In this document: positions 14,470 to 25,075 of the stretch, piece after piece
Numbering within the stretch: the stretch's first letter is position 1
Layout: each line of letters begins with the position of its first letter
Source of the DNA: Dolomedes plantarius
Lineage: Eukaryota > Arthropoda > Arachnida > Araneae > Dolomedidae
DNA length: 64,000 nucleotides
Assembly: GCA_907164885.2 (NCBI GenBank)
Contig: OU015490.1
Span: forward strand, 206,937,981 to 207,001,980
Direction: 5' to 3'
Translations under genes and position numbers: made by a program
The notes under the pieces: model-generated
What the model was told of the DNA's origin: nothing
Databases searched by the model: none
Seen by the model: only the letters and a program-made list of their open reading frames with translations

Positions 14470-14472
<3 letters not shown>
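13702..14472 (+). mobile_element. Deleted Tigger-like element (copy 1), 771 bp
   Basis: The terminal inverted repeats share GACGCTCGTTAATTCGAACT (left 13702-13727, right 14447-14472); the right end is CAGTGGACGC in reverse and the left has TAGTAGACGC. TA flanks both ends (13700-13701, 14473-14474). Extra copies of 'TTAATTCGAA' and 'GGTTAATTCG' follow inside the left end. Most of the transposase is deleted. The second copy is at 29343-30782 in opposite orientation. Confidence 0.85.
13915..14158 (+). pseudogene. Tigger-like transposase C-terminal fragment (copy 1)
   Basis: In frame pieces read CGQSSDVNEDVCTNFGRKLPGLF, split here as CGQSSDVNEDV and TNFGRKLPGLF, then IMNSIKTLKAFIQMKP, SSENELKCLLQIAKLAE and a stop. 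Equivalent text is found on the minus strand at 29640-29985 in copy 2, which supports a real former coding end. The catalytic core is absent. Assignment to pogo/Tigger rests on the TA target, the TIR type and the CENP-B-like N-terminus kept in copy 2. Confidence 0.65.

Positions 14473-14524
<52 letters not shown>
14473..14524. repeat. (TA)n joining two elements
   Basis: About 52 bp of TA lies exactly between the right end of a Tigger-like element and the left end of a DD41D mariner. Confidence 0.97.
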
Positions 14525-14528
<4 letters not shown>

Positions 14529-15991
14529 GGCTGTTCGCACATTTTTTAGACGATTTTGGTAAGCGGTAATAAAAAATCGTTTGCTGCAAAAGAAATAATT
14601 GCAATTGTACTATGTTTTTAAAACTCAAAATTATCGTCTGCGGCTTGAAAGTTTTGTTTTTAATCAAAATGGCGTTTTTAACAAAACAGTGGTTCGAAGG
14701 CTACATTTATGCTCTTTCCGAAGAGAAATATGCATACTCCGTTATCCAAAAACGATGTGAGAGTGATGGTTTTTGTGATATCTAAAGCGTCGATAGGTAA
14801 TATAGTCAACAAAAAAGGAAAAAAAAACGTCAAATTGGAGCCGCAAGTGGGACAAAAATTCCAAACAAGTATACAAGGAAAAAACGGACATATTCGACTA
14901 TTGCAAAGGTACGTTGTTTAATGTTAAAAGAAAATCCCCCTAGTCAAAGGACAGTTGCAAAATCATTAAAATGCTCGGTGTCCACTGTAAACAAAATGAT
15001 AAACGTTGATTTAAATCTTAAGAAAGCGAAAAAACGCAATGTGCATCGTCTTCTTCCAAATCATATCGCTGAACGGACACGCTGCAGAATTCTATATGAG
15101 AAACACTTATCCAAAGAACAATGGAAAACAATTGTCACAATAAATGCATCATGGGTGTATTTAAATGATTGCAACAAAAAAAGAGCCATTTATTATCATA
15201 AAAGGGGAGAAAAAAATTTAAGTACATGGTTCAAAGAATCGAAAGAAAGTTTTTCTAAGGGATTCATGATTGTTGCTGGTTTTTCTTATAATGGCAAGTT
15301 AAAAATAAAGAGAGTGGAAAAAATGTCAAGATTAACTCCAAATACTATCAGGAACATATTTTATCGCCAATTTTTCTGAATGAAATACCATCGCTTTACC
15401 CACAGTGCCATCAATCTGTGAGACTCCATCAGGACAAAGCTAGCAGTCACACATTAACCCATTAATGCCCAACATCGAATTCTTAATTTTCTTTACCTAA
15501 TTATGTTTGTACAGGTGCAAAATGAACTGAAAAAATAATAAAAAAATTCCTGCATTAAAATTTTAATTTTTATTGAAAATAATGTTACCGTCCTATAAAA
15601 AGGACGCTAGGCACGGGAGGGTACAGGTTTTACACAAACACTTCAACACTTAGATTTTCTAAAAAAATTCCTTTTAATGTCGTATTTAGATAAATAAACG
15701 CATGAAACAAATGGAACTCTGCGAAAAAATGCATAATAAAATAAAAACAATGAATTTAAATTGTATTTTAATCATTTAAAAGAAATCAAAACAATGTAAA
15801 AAGTTTAAAATGCCAAAAATAATAGCTTAAAAGGCAGAAATTTAACAAATTATGTGTTATGATAAATTTTACACACTTTTATATTTAGATTGACATATAA
15901 AAAAGACTTATTAAACTACAAAATTATTAAAAAAAGCTATTAGTAATTTTTTTTTACACAATTTATATACAAGCTATTTTGTGTGAAAGAT

Positions 15992-17721
15992 TTAAAAGCA
16001 TTTATCATGCAATCCAACTAAACTTTTATTGCATTTTCTTGTGGATTTTTTGCCACAGTAGGCGCATCTTATCTGTTTCTGATTCACAACGATTACATGA
16101 TCTTTTCCGTCATACCGGACATCACCAGACACTCTTTTTGAAATTTTTTTTGGTTTCCCTGCAGCCAGACTGTTATTTGGTCTCTTACTGTACTTAGAAA
16201 AATATGTCTGACAGATTTCCCTTCTAAATTGTAGGAGATCCATTCTGTTACTGTCATTAGAAGGGCATAATCTGTACAGTAGCCACGCATTTTGGATTGA
16301 TGCTTCTAAGCTAAACAAAAACAGTGGCCACCACCATTTTTTAGACCGTATGGAACACCGGTATTGTGAAAGATTTTGATCCATTCGATCGGTGCCTCCC
16401 ATAAATTTATTATATTGAGACACAATATACGGTTGGTCAATCTCTACAAATCTTTTGTCAATATTCGACCAGCGTTTGGCCTGAGCTATAGGTTCAATAC
16501 CATAATGGTTAGACGCCAAAGTAACGACACTATTGTCATTCCACCGAACCATTTTCAAATTTTTGCTGTTCTGAAAATCAAAACTTCCCCTACTCTTCTT
16601 TTTAACAGATTTAACATCTTCAAGTGGACATTTTTCAGTTCTATTAACCCTTATAGTGCCAGTTGCTCCAATTCTTTTTTCTGTTAACTTATCGATTAAA
16701 GCAGGTGATGTAAAAAGTTTATCAAAAAATAAGTCATATTGCTTATTTTCCGGTAGCTCGGAAATTAGATCCAGAACAACTGCACCTCCCATACCAATTC
16801 CATATTCATCCGAAACAGTTCCCGCACCTCTATACGGCTCAAATTGAATTAAATATCCAAGTTTAGTATTTAGGCACCAAACTTTGTACCCGAATCTGAC
16901 AGGTTTTCCTTTAATAAACTGCTTACACCCGTGATGTCCAAAGTATGGGACCATACTTTCATCAACAGATAACTGCTGCTCATTCGGTAAATACATTAAG
17001 AATCTTTCGTTTAAGTGATCTTGTCATTTTTATCTAAATTGCTGTTGTCAGCAAAGTGCAGGTATTGCATTATCTTTTCAAACCGACATCGTGGCATGGC
17101 TTCCGAAATCGCATTATTTTTCACATCACTCGAATTTTCCCAGTACATTCGTCTTCTTGGGAGAACATTGTATCCGCTAGTCAAAAGGATAGCAAAAAAT
17201 AATCTCAGTTCTTCAGCAACAATAACAAAATCATGGTCCCCTTTTTGACCAACATACAAAATCGATTGTTCTAAAATATGTTCAATTATTTCATTATTTA
17301 GGAACAGCTCAAATAAAGATGTGGGTGACCAATGGATATTCAAAAAAAGTGGCTTTGCTCCATTCCATGTTAACTGAAAGGTATTATTTTCCGGCAATTC
17401 ATTTCTAGACCAGTTCCGATTTTTTGGGGGAATCTTTGCTTTTTTTATTCTATTTCTATAATGAGGAAGAATGTCATGCACATCTTCTTCACTGTCTGAT
17501 TCACCAATAATTTGTTTTTCTTGATTCTTTCGCCGAAGAGTAACAACGGCTTTTGCTCGTAGTTGACCTCCAGTGAAATTGTTTATATCCATACAATCTT
17601 CCTTACCACTATCTTCAACGGTAACTTCATTAGATGGTGGGTCCAAATAAATATCGGCTTCATGGAATGTATCATCATCGGATAACTCTGCCATTAAAGC
17701 TAATGCCTCTTCAACAGTCAA
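15992..17721 (-). pseudogene. piggyBac-type transposase, one frame break
   Basis: Two long frames cover almost the whole protein: 17011-17721 (236 codons, N-terminal) and 15992-16996 (334 codons). The second holds the catalytic triad region: LSVDESMVPYFG (Asp residue 12 of this segment), DLFFDKLFTS (Asp 92), GGTDRMDQNL (Asp 203 and 206). It ends in a Cys-rich tail (CAYCGKKSTRKCN, LHDKC) typical of piggyBac. At 16997-17015 the frame shifts between NDKIT and LNERFLMYLPNE. Comparison with the usual layout suggests a deletion of roughly 20-25 bp there. The N-terminal frame has no ATG; it begins just after a T/G-rich run ending in AG (17722-17745), a possible splice acceptor. Only one clear lesion makes this a young copy. 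Confidence 0.92.
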
Positions 17722-18600
17722 ACTTAAAACAAAAACAAAAACAAAAATATAAATAAGAGCTTTAAAACTTATCGATTGCTCATTTCAATATATTTAGATC
17801 AAATATAATTTGGATTAAGAAAAAATTTATTCTTAAAATTTATTAAATTATAGACATTTAAAATACACATATTTTTTAAAAAATCCAGTGAATTACTTAT
17901 GTACTTCGTAATTTTTCTTTATTTTTTAAAATCACTAAATACAGAAAAATCCTTTGATTAAACTTTTTGTATTTAAGAGGCTAATTTGTTTATACGTTCA
18001 TTACTTTATCAAGAGGCTAATATTTATCTTAAATAAGAAATTTTTTTAATCATTCCTTAATCAACAGAACATTTATTTTAAAATTATTTTCATAAATAAG
18101 GAATACTCAATAATCTTTATTTATAGAAACAATTTATAACATAATTTTTTTGAAAAAAAATAGCATTTCCTTTTCTCTATGGTAATAAAACATCATAAAT
18201 TGAGAAAAAAAGATGCATTCGTAAGGCGGAACAGATCAGAAAAACCTGTACCCATCCGTGCCTAGCGTCCTATATATAGAACGCTACGCAAAAGAAAATA
18301 TAACAGTGTTAAAAAATAATTTTAACAATTTTGAAAGATACGTATTTTAGAAAAGACAATTGACTTTGATAACAGCATAAAATATTTTCGTAACATTGAA
18401 AAACAATGAAATAAACTTGCTTTTTGCGTGACGCCATTTTGAAAAGCTAAAAAACGACTAAATCAGATTTTGGAGCTTCAAAGCAGAAATAAACCACTAA
18501 CGTTGTGCTGCCATCTGTTGGATAATAATAAATACAACACTTTATCATGATATTCTTCTATTTGGATCGAAAAAAATTAAAAATTCAATGATTTAGAGCT
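17722..18600. other. piggyBac 5' non-coding region
   Basis: AT-rich sequence between the transposase N-terminus and the right end of the piggyBac. A first exon may lie here (see the splice-acceptor finding), but none is recognised. A subterminal 'gtgcctagcgtcc' copy lies at 18259-18271. Confidence 0.6.
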
Positions 18601-19014
18601 TATTATGTAAGCGTCCTTTTAAAAGGACGCTAGGCACAAATGGGTTAAAATCCACTGTAAATTTCCTAAAAGAAAAGGAACAAAAAACTGGTATCAAGAC
18701 CATACCCTTCACTGATATTCCTACTAAATCTCCCGATGTGTCACCTATGGATTTTTGTGCTTTCGGACTTTTAAAATCTGCATTATTCAAACATCGTCCC
18801 AAAACCCTTACAGGACTCTGGAAAGCTGTTCATGAGGAATGGGATAGATTACCTCTTCTGACACTTCAAAAGGCATTATTATCCTGGAAATTGCGGTGTC
18901 GAAAGATAGTTCAGAATAAGGGATGTCAAATAGAACATTTAAAACACAAGAATTTTATGTAATTTAGTTTTGTGAATACAATATACATCGCCTAAAAAAT
19001 GTGTGAACAGCCTC

Positions 19015-20342
<1,328 letters not shown>

Positions 20343-20408
20343 TGTGCTTGGTAACATGTTCTTATATATATGTATATATATATATATAAGAACATGTTAC
20401 CAAGCACA
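20343..20408. repeat. Perfect 28-bp-arm hairpin
   Basis: TGTGCTTGGTAACATGTTCT then TATATATA (20343-20370) is followed by its exact reverse complement (20381-20408), with a TA-rich centre. The full length can fold as one hairpin. Confidence 0.95.
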
Positions 20409-21393
20409 TATTCAATTTTTGGGAAAGAAAGAAAAGCAATGAATATATCTAATACTTTTACCATTTATCTAAATTCCTTCAACCTTTGAAGTCAAATTCA
20501 CCAGTAATAAATACGTACCAGCCACTTACAAGGTTTATAAATCAGATTAATTAAATAATAACAATTGGAACAATAATGCAAAACCTCTGACAAACTCCCT
20601 CAATTTAATTTTCATAATGTCAAAGCATTTCGAGAAATGTGAGCACTGTTCTCCAAATGCAATGACATTAATCAAATAAATGAATATTTGATCATCACAA
20701 GTTTAACCACCAAGTATATTCAGCAGAGGCTTAATAAATCTATTAACAAAGCACAACCGTTACTAACATTTAATTGTTTACTTTACTAACTTAATTATCT
20801 CAAAACCCGATATTAAAATCAACGTTAATTATTTATGAACTATTAATTATCCTCACAGCATATATATATATATATATATATGCACTAAAATTTCTCATAT
20901 ATTTATTTGTGGCATGTGAAATCTGCGACAATAAACCCAAGAATAACCTCCGCATTTTTAAAACGTACGAAATAGCTAATAACCTAGTATATAATTCCTT
21001 AATAAATGCATATTATTAATAATGATGCATAACTCTAAGATGTGATTTCATAAAGGTGATTTCCCTTAGGGTGTTTACCTACTTTAGGTTAAAATTGGAG
21101 TCGACATCCCCAGGCACAAGAGCAATATTTCATTACTCTGTCATTTACACTTCTCTATCTTCCAAGTCCCATAGGACAAATTTGCTGTCAGAATTTCGGG
21201 CACTATAAGGTTTGTGGCCATGGCTCTGCAATTCGCGTAAGCCATGAAGATGTTATCCACGACTTTAAGCTGCCAATATGTATATAATTTACTAGAGTTC
21301 AATACACTTACGCGATAAAATTTTCTTTACCTGAACTATAATGTTCTAAAGCAATTATAATCTGTAATTAGAGGAAGGTAATGATATATATAT
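20409..21393. other. AT-rich DNA, no gene recognised
   Basis: Low-complexity sequence with a (TA)10 patch at 20862-20881. A slightly more GC-balanced stretch at 21080-21260 has no recognisable motif. Confidence 0.6.
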
Positions 21394-21545
21394 CAGTGTG
21401 GTCCAACTTTTAGTTACCCGAGGGCCAATCAAACTTTAGTATAGGAATGGAGGTCCAGAGACATTCCAGAAAGAAAATGAATTACATATTCTATTCAAAA
21501 TTTTTTATTAAAGTTATATTAAAAGAAGTTTAATATAAGAGTTTA

Positions 21546-21693
21546 CAGTGGCATACACAGGCTTTTTTCTTGGGGGGGGGCGGGGCCGAACGAGATGAAC
21601 GGATAAAAATATTTATAATACAAAATCAGTATTCATAATGCAATTTATATTTCTTTGGGGGGGGGGGCTTCCCCCCCCCTGCTTGCGCCACTG
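21546..21693. mobile_element. 148-bp hAT-like MITE nested in a hAT element
   Basis: It begins CAGTGGCATACACAGG and ends CTTGCGCCACTG, with poly-G then poly-C runs inside (10 G near 21572; 14 G across 21656-21667 then 9 C near 21671). Flanks are 'agagttta' and 'ctagttta', 6 of 8 identical. Short, non-coding and with hAT-type CAGTGGC ends, it fits a MITE. Confidence 0.75.
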
Positions 21694-21842
21694 CTAGTTT
21701 AATATACCATTTCATTTTACAGTCCAGAAATCAATGTGATGATTGGCAAAGCTTTCCTGATACAAGTTTATCAATGTCCACTGTAAGTTTAGTAAGGCAA
21801 AATCTCAGGCTCGATACCAGTGAATCACTTTCAATTCGATTT

Positions 21843-22133
21843 CTAGTTTTTTGATTTAATTTGTTTGGGAGCAAAAAATGCACTTTCGCACACTTGTGTA
21901 CTGCCAAACAGCGATAACATTTGCAGAGAGAATTTAAGCAGTTTAGGAAAACGTTCTTTAGAAATCAGTTTCCAGAATTTTTCATTGACATCACACCTTT
22001 TAGTCTGGTAGAATGGGTCTACCTGAAGATCACAAATTTCCATTTGAAGGTCGCAGGGCCCCTCACTCACTTCAATATCCATGGAGTTGTTAAATATTGC
22101 AAGTTTTGATTTTAGGGAGTCAAAATCCTGCAA
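21843..22133 (-). pseudogene. hAT transposase C-terminal dimerisation fragment
   Basis: The open frame reads MQDFDSLKSKLAIFNNSMD at the N-terminal side, then WKLISKERFPKLLKFSLQML, SLFGSTQVCESAFFAPKQIK and SKN, ending in a stop. 'FP.L..FAL.MLS.FGST..CE..FS..K.IKSK' is the C-terminal hAT dimerisation block of the ZBED/GTF2IRD2-like hAT group. The conserved FS is replaced by FF-A. The BED finger, catalytic core and most of the element are deleted. Confidence 0.82.
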
Positions 22134-22361
22134 TATGGCCGTTATATGGCCGTTATTTAAATTTTAAGCAAAGACACTACATTTAAGTCTTACATTTAAG
22201 TCATTACATTTTAAGTATTAAAAACTTAAAGCAGTAAAAAGGTTAAACGACTTTTTTTCTAAATGTTAAATTAAAATATTTTTCCAGTAAGAAGGGCAAG
22301 GGCCAACAAAAATGAATTTGGGGTCGTAAGCGGCCCGCGGGCCGCGGGTTGGACCACACTG

Positions 22362-22683
22362 AACTATATAATTATTATTGGCAACTGGGAGAATATCTTG
22401 ACCATATATCCCAGTATGATGTTTGGCAAGATGAATTTATTAAATCGTTTTGAACAATGAGACGTAAACTTTTCCCCAATAACGACTAGGATATACATCC
22501 AATAAATTTCAGAAGAAAGAAAGGTCTCAAAAAGGAATGTATAGAGAATTATAAAAATTTAATGGACAAGAATTTAAGAATTGTCTTGTGGGCTATATGG
22601 CCATAAGACATGCATTGGCTATATGGCCATAAAATTGAAAAATCTCTCATATTCTAGCGCCCTTTACACAGATAGATATATTA
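22362..22683. other. No gene; paired GGCTATATGGCCATAA motifs
   Basis: 'ggctatatggccataa' occurs twice (22591-22606 and 22618-22633), each partly self-complementary (TATGGCCATA). 'atatggccgttat' occurs twice in the hAT just left of here (22133-22158). No coding signal is seen. Confidence 0.6.

Positions 22684-22750
<67 letters not shown>
22684..22750. repeat. (CA)n then (TA)n
   Basis: About 30 bp of CA followed by about 36 bp of TA. Confidence 0.97.
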
Positions 22751-22753
<3 letters not shown>

Positions 22754-24080
22754 TTATTTGGATGTAAAATATGCATGCATGCAACCAGATATTTTTAAAA
22801 ACATATTTTTCTTTTTTTATGGAATATTATGAAGCTAATATTGACAGCTTATATAATTTTTTTTCCAAAACTATTTGAAAAATAAATATATTACAGAAAA
22901 TATCTCGCAGACTTTACTGTATTCCCCTCTATTATTTTCCTGTGCATTTCTCTGCCACTACTTCAGATTTTTTTTAAAGTATCATACCCATGAAATATTT
23001 CTCTGTTATGAACAACAAAAAACAACTACTTTGTCCTAAAACATATTCCAAACTTTCATCTAAACTGTAAAATATTCTCCGTTCTCAGATTATATATTAT
23101 GCTTATTTACAAACAGGACAGTGAAGTATGACGACATACCTCTCAACTTACGACTACTTATACTGACATAAAAGCTCTTGAAGGTTTTTCACTCGCTTGA
23201 GAAACTTTGATAAATCATCTCGGCTCTAAAAATGCTCCCTTAAGAACAACTTCTCACAGTGGCTTTCTCATGATCCGTAGCATTATTTATCTTGTGATCT
23301 ATTGTGAAGTCCGCGTGTTTGGATCTAAATATAATTTCCTAAAGTCTGCTTTCGCAAAAATGAATAAGTTTCGAAGTAGTGTCTTATTAAGAAAAAAGAA
23401 ATGAGAGGTAGGTACATTTTGTTTTTCTCTGAGGCTGTAAAAAACTTAACGAAGATTCATCTACTAACATACAAATAATTTTAAACAATTTTAAGCATCT
23501 TTATTTTTAATGTAATTTCCACTGCCATATTCAAAATTCTTAAAGTTCTTTGGTTAAACTCACTTTATAGTTTGTCTTAAAAATTGAGAGGAATTTACTG
23601 CTGACGATTAAGTCATAATACGTTGCAGTCAAAATATTAAAAGAAATTCTAAAGTAAGTTATAAAAACTAACATAAGGAATACAAAAGCTCAAGACCTTA
23701 AATTTATTTATGTTTTTAATTCTTCTTATAAATGAACTGTAATCACATACATAAATATACCACTATATTCATCTTTCTAAGCATACGTATATTTTTTCAT
23801 ATCTTATTATTAACAGCTGAAGGTAAACAAATGTTAGTTTGTTAGTTAGCAGACACGGGGACGGGCTAATTTCGCGAACCGAGCATAGCAGGATATCGCG
23901 ACTGGTACCGATATACGCGGACGGCCGAGACGCGTGCACTGATGCTATCCTCAACTTTCAAAAATTTAAACTTTTATAATTATTCAATTAAAACTGCCGA
24001 ACTCAATAGAAGAGGACAGCAGAAAAAGTTGACATTCCGGGTGGGCCAGCTCCTTTCCGTTTCTCAAAGTTCCGTTCACC
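22751..24080. other. AT-rich DNA, GC-richer patch at 23850-23945
   Basis: No gene is recognised. The patch 'gggacgggctaatttcgcg' to 'acggccgagacgcgtgcac' stands out from its surroundings and lies 140 bp upstream of the tRNA-like sequence at 24081. Confidence 0.5.
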
Positions 24081-24155
24081 GAAGTAACAGTGGCTCAGAG
24101 GTATAGCTCCTGACGTCTAATCCTAAGGTCCCGGGTTCGAAACCAGCCGCCGTCG
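24081..24155 (+). repeat. tRNA-like sequence (SINE head or tRNA pseudogene)
   Basis: It has an A-box-like TGGCTCAGAGG (24091-24101) and a B box GGTTCGAAACC (24134-24144), spaced as in tRNA genes, with 'tctaatcctaagg' in the anticodon region. I could not fold a convincing full cloverleaf with a matched acceptor stem. Such sequences are RNA polymerase III promoters in tRNAs and SINEs. Confidence 0.55.
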
Positions 24156-24432
24156 GGTGCAAAAACATATTAGAAGAACATAATTGAAATAAATTTGAAG
24201 TACCAGAAATAATTTTAGTTTTAGGAAAGGAGAAGTTAAAGCCTTTAGAATTTTTTTGTAATTGAATGAGCTTTTTTGTTTAAAATGCAAAATTTGAAAA
24301 AGGAAATTTTAAATAATTATTTTTTTTTAATCTAATATATTTTTAAAAGGGAATAAACAGTTTTTAATCTTTAAGATATAAAGCCATTTCATTTTAAATC
24401 AAAAAAAGCAACACATCGGGTTGCCACTCAGC

Positions 24433-24434
<2 letters not shown>
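24156..24434. other. AT-rich sequence after the tRNA-like unit
   Basis: Possibly the body of a SINE, but no second copy was found for comparison. Confidence 0.4.

Positions 24435-24469
<35 letters not shown>
24435..24469. repeat. (TA)n
   Basis: About 35 bp of TA abutting the left end of the deleted mariner-like copy B. Confidence 0.95.
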
Positions 24470-24472
<3 letters not shown>

Positions 24473-25073
24473 CGTGTCCAGCGAAGGAGTCCATGGTTTA
24501 AAAACAAACATCTGTAGAAGAATGCAACTAACGGTATGTTTATCAAGAAAGCTGTAAATATTTTATACACTAATTGTCGAAATAGCTATAAGAGCTGCCA
24601 CTAGATGGCGTTCTACAACTCGTATCAGCCTGCATAAATGAACTCGTAGTCTTTCCAAGCATTCTTTGCAATCACTACATCACAATCTTTTCAAAATGTC
24701 CAACATTCGCTATACGGAGGTGTCGCAAAGAAACAAAATTTGCCATCACACCCTGTAGTGTCTCATCAGAAATCGATCTGCCACACAGATCACCCACCGA
24801 ATCTTGTACGGCGTGGTGGGTTGGTTCCTGTAGACAATATATTTTAATATGACCCACAAAAAATAGTCACAGGGACTCAGGTCCAGCGAATATGGAGGCC
24901 AATCCATGACTGCGCCTATAAAATTTGGCTAAATGCGCCATCTGTTAGAAGCTTTTGTAACTATTTCGAAAATCAGTGTATAAAATTCTTACAGCTTTCA
25001 TGATAAACATACCGTATTTTCATTCTTCTATAGATCTTTATTTTCGAGATTTTTAATTTTGAAATCAGGGATA
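24470..25073 (-). mobile_element. Deleted mariner-like element (copy B), right end lost
   Basis: It starts CAGCGTGTCCAGCGAAGGAG after TA. It shares with copy A (7798-8448) the segments GAATGCAACTAACGGTAT, AGATGGCG(C/T)TCTACAACTC and GATCTTT(A/G)TTTTCGAGA. The right arm stops at 'gaaatcaggg'; the last 20 bp or so are missing and the Tc1 element at 25076 starts there. Confidence 0.85.
24675..24900 (-). pseudogene. mariner-like transposase C-terminal fragment (copy B)
   Basis: The minus strand has VGDLCGRSISDETLQGVMAN and FVSLRHLRIANVGHFEKIVM, matching copy A's VETLQGVMANF and NGGHFEKIVMS. GGHFE has become VGHFE. Frameshifts lie upstream, around the 'ATTCGCTGGACCTGAGTCC' segment (the SPDVSP block). 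Only the last third or less of the protein remains. Confidence 0.75.
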
Positions 25074-25075
25074 TA

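Larger units (their letters stand above)
15458..18644 (-). mobile_element. piggyBac-like transposon, about 3.2 kb
   Basis: It is flanked by TTAA on both sides (15454-15457 and 18645-18648). The ends are CCCATTAATGCC and, inverted, CCCATTTGTGCC. Subterminal copies of 'GTGCCTAGCGTCCT' in both orientations occur near 15595-15620, 18258-18275 and 18610-18640, typical of piggyBac subterminal repeats. A piggyBac transposase lies on the minus strand. The insertion splits a DD41D mariner, and the other two copies of that mariner show the uninterrupted site (TCAA in place of TTAA). Confidence 0.95.
14669..18962 (+). pseudogene. DD41D mariner transposase (copy 1), split by piggyBac
   Basis: It starts at ATG 14669 (MAFLTKQWFEGYIYALSE) and ends at the TAA at 18960-18962 (KHKNFM). 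The N-terminal HTH lies at 14669-14770 and a second one (PPSQRTVAKSLKCSVSTVNK) near 14940-15000. The first catalytic motif is degraded: VTINASWVYL replaces TIDESWVYL seen in copy 3. The second, LHQDKASSH, is at 15425-15450, immediately before the TTAA. The third, SPDVSPMDF, is at about 18735-18762. The first HTH region has frameshifts, and the catalytic domain is split by 3.2 kb of foreign DNA. Copies 2 and 3 are broken elsewhere. Confidence 0.88.
21394..22361 (-). mobile_element. Deleted hAT-type element, 968 bp
   Basis: The ends are inverted repeats CAGTGTGGTCCAAC (21394 and, reversed, to 22361). The 8-bp flanks are 'atatatat' and 'aactatat', six of eight identical, consistent with a worn hAT duplication. 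Near the right end is the GC-rich 'gcggcccgcgggccgcggg', a common feature of this hAT type. Only the C-terminal end of the transposase remains, on the minus strand. A smaller insertion lies inside (21546-21693). Confidence 0.82.

Noticed and set aside
16376..17248. Plus-strand open frames over the piggyBac region
   Set aside because: They are antisense shadows of the piggyBac transposase, which has clear motifs on the minus strand.
24081..24155. Functional tRNA gene
   Set aside because: A and B boxes are present, but I could not pair a convincing acceptor stem or anticodon arm, so it is listed only as tRNA-like.
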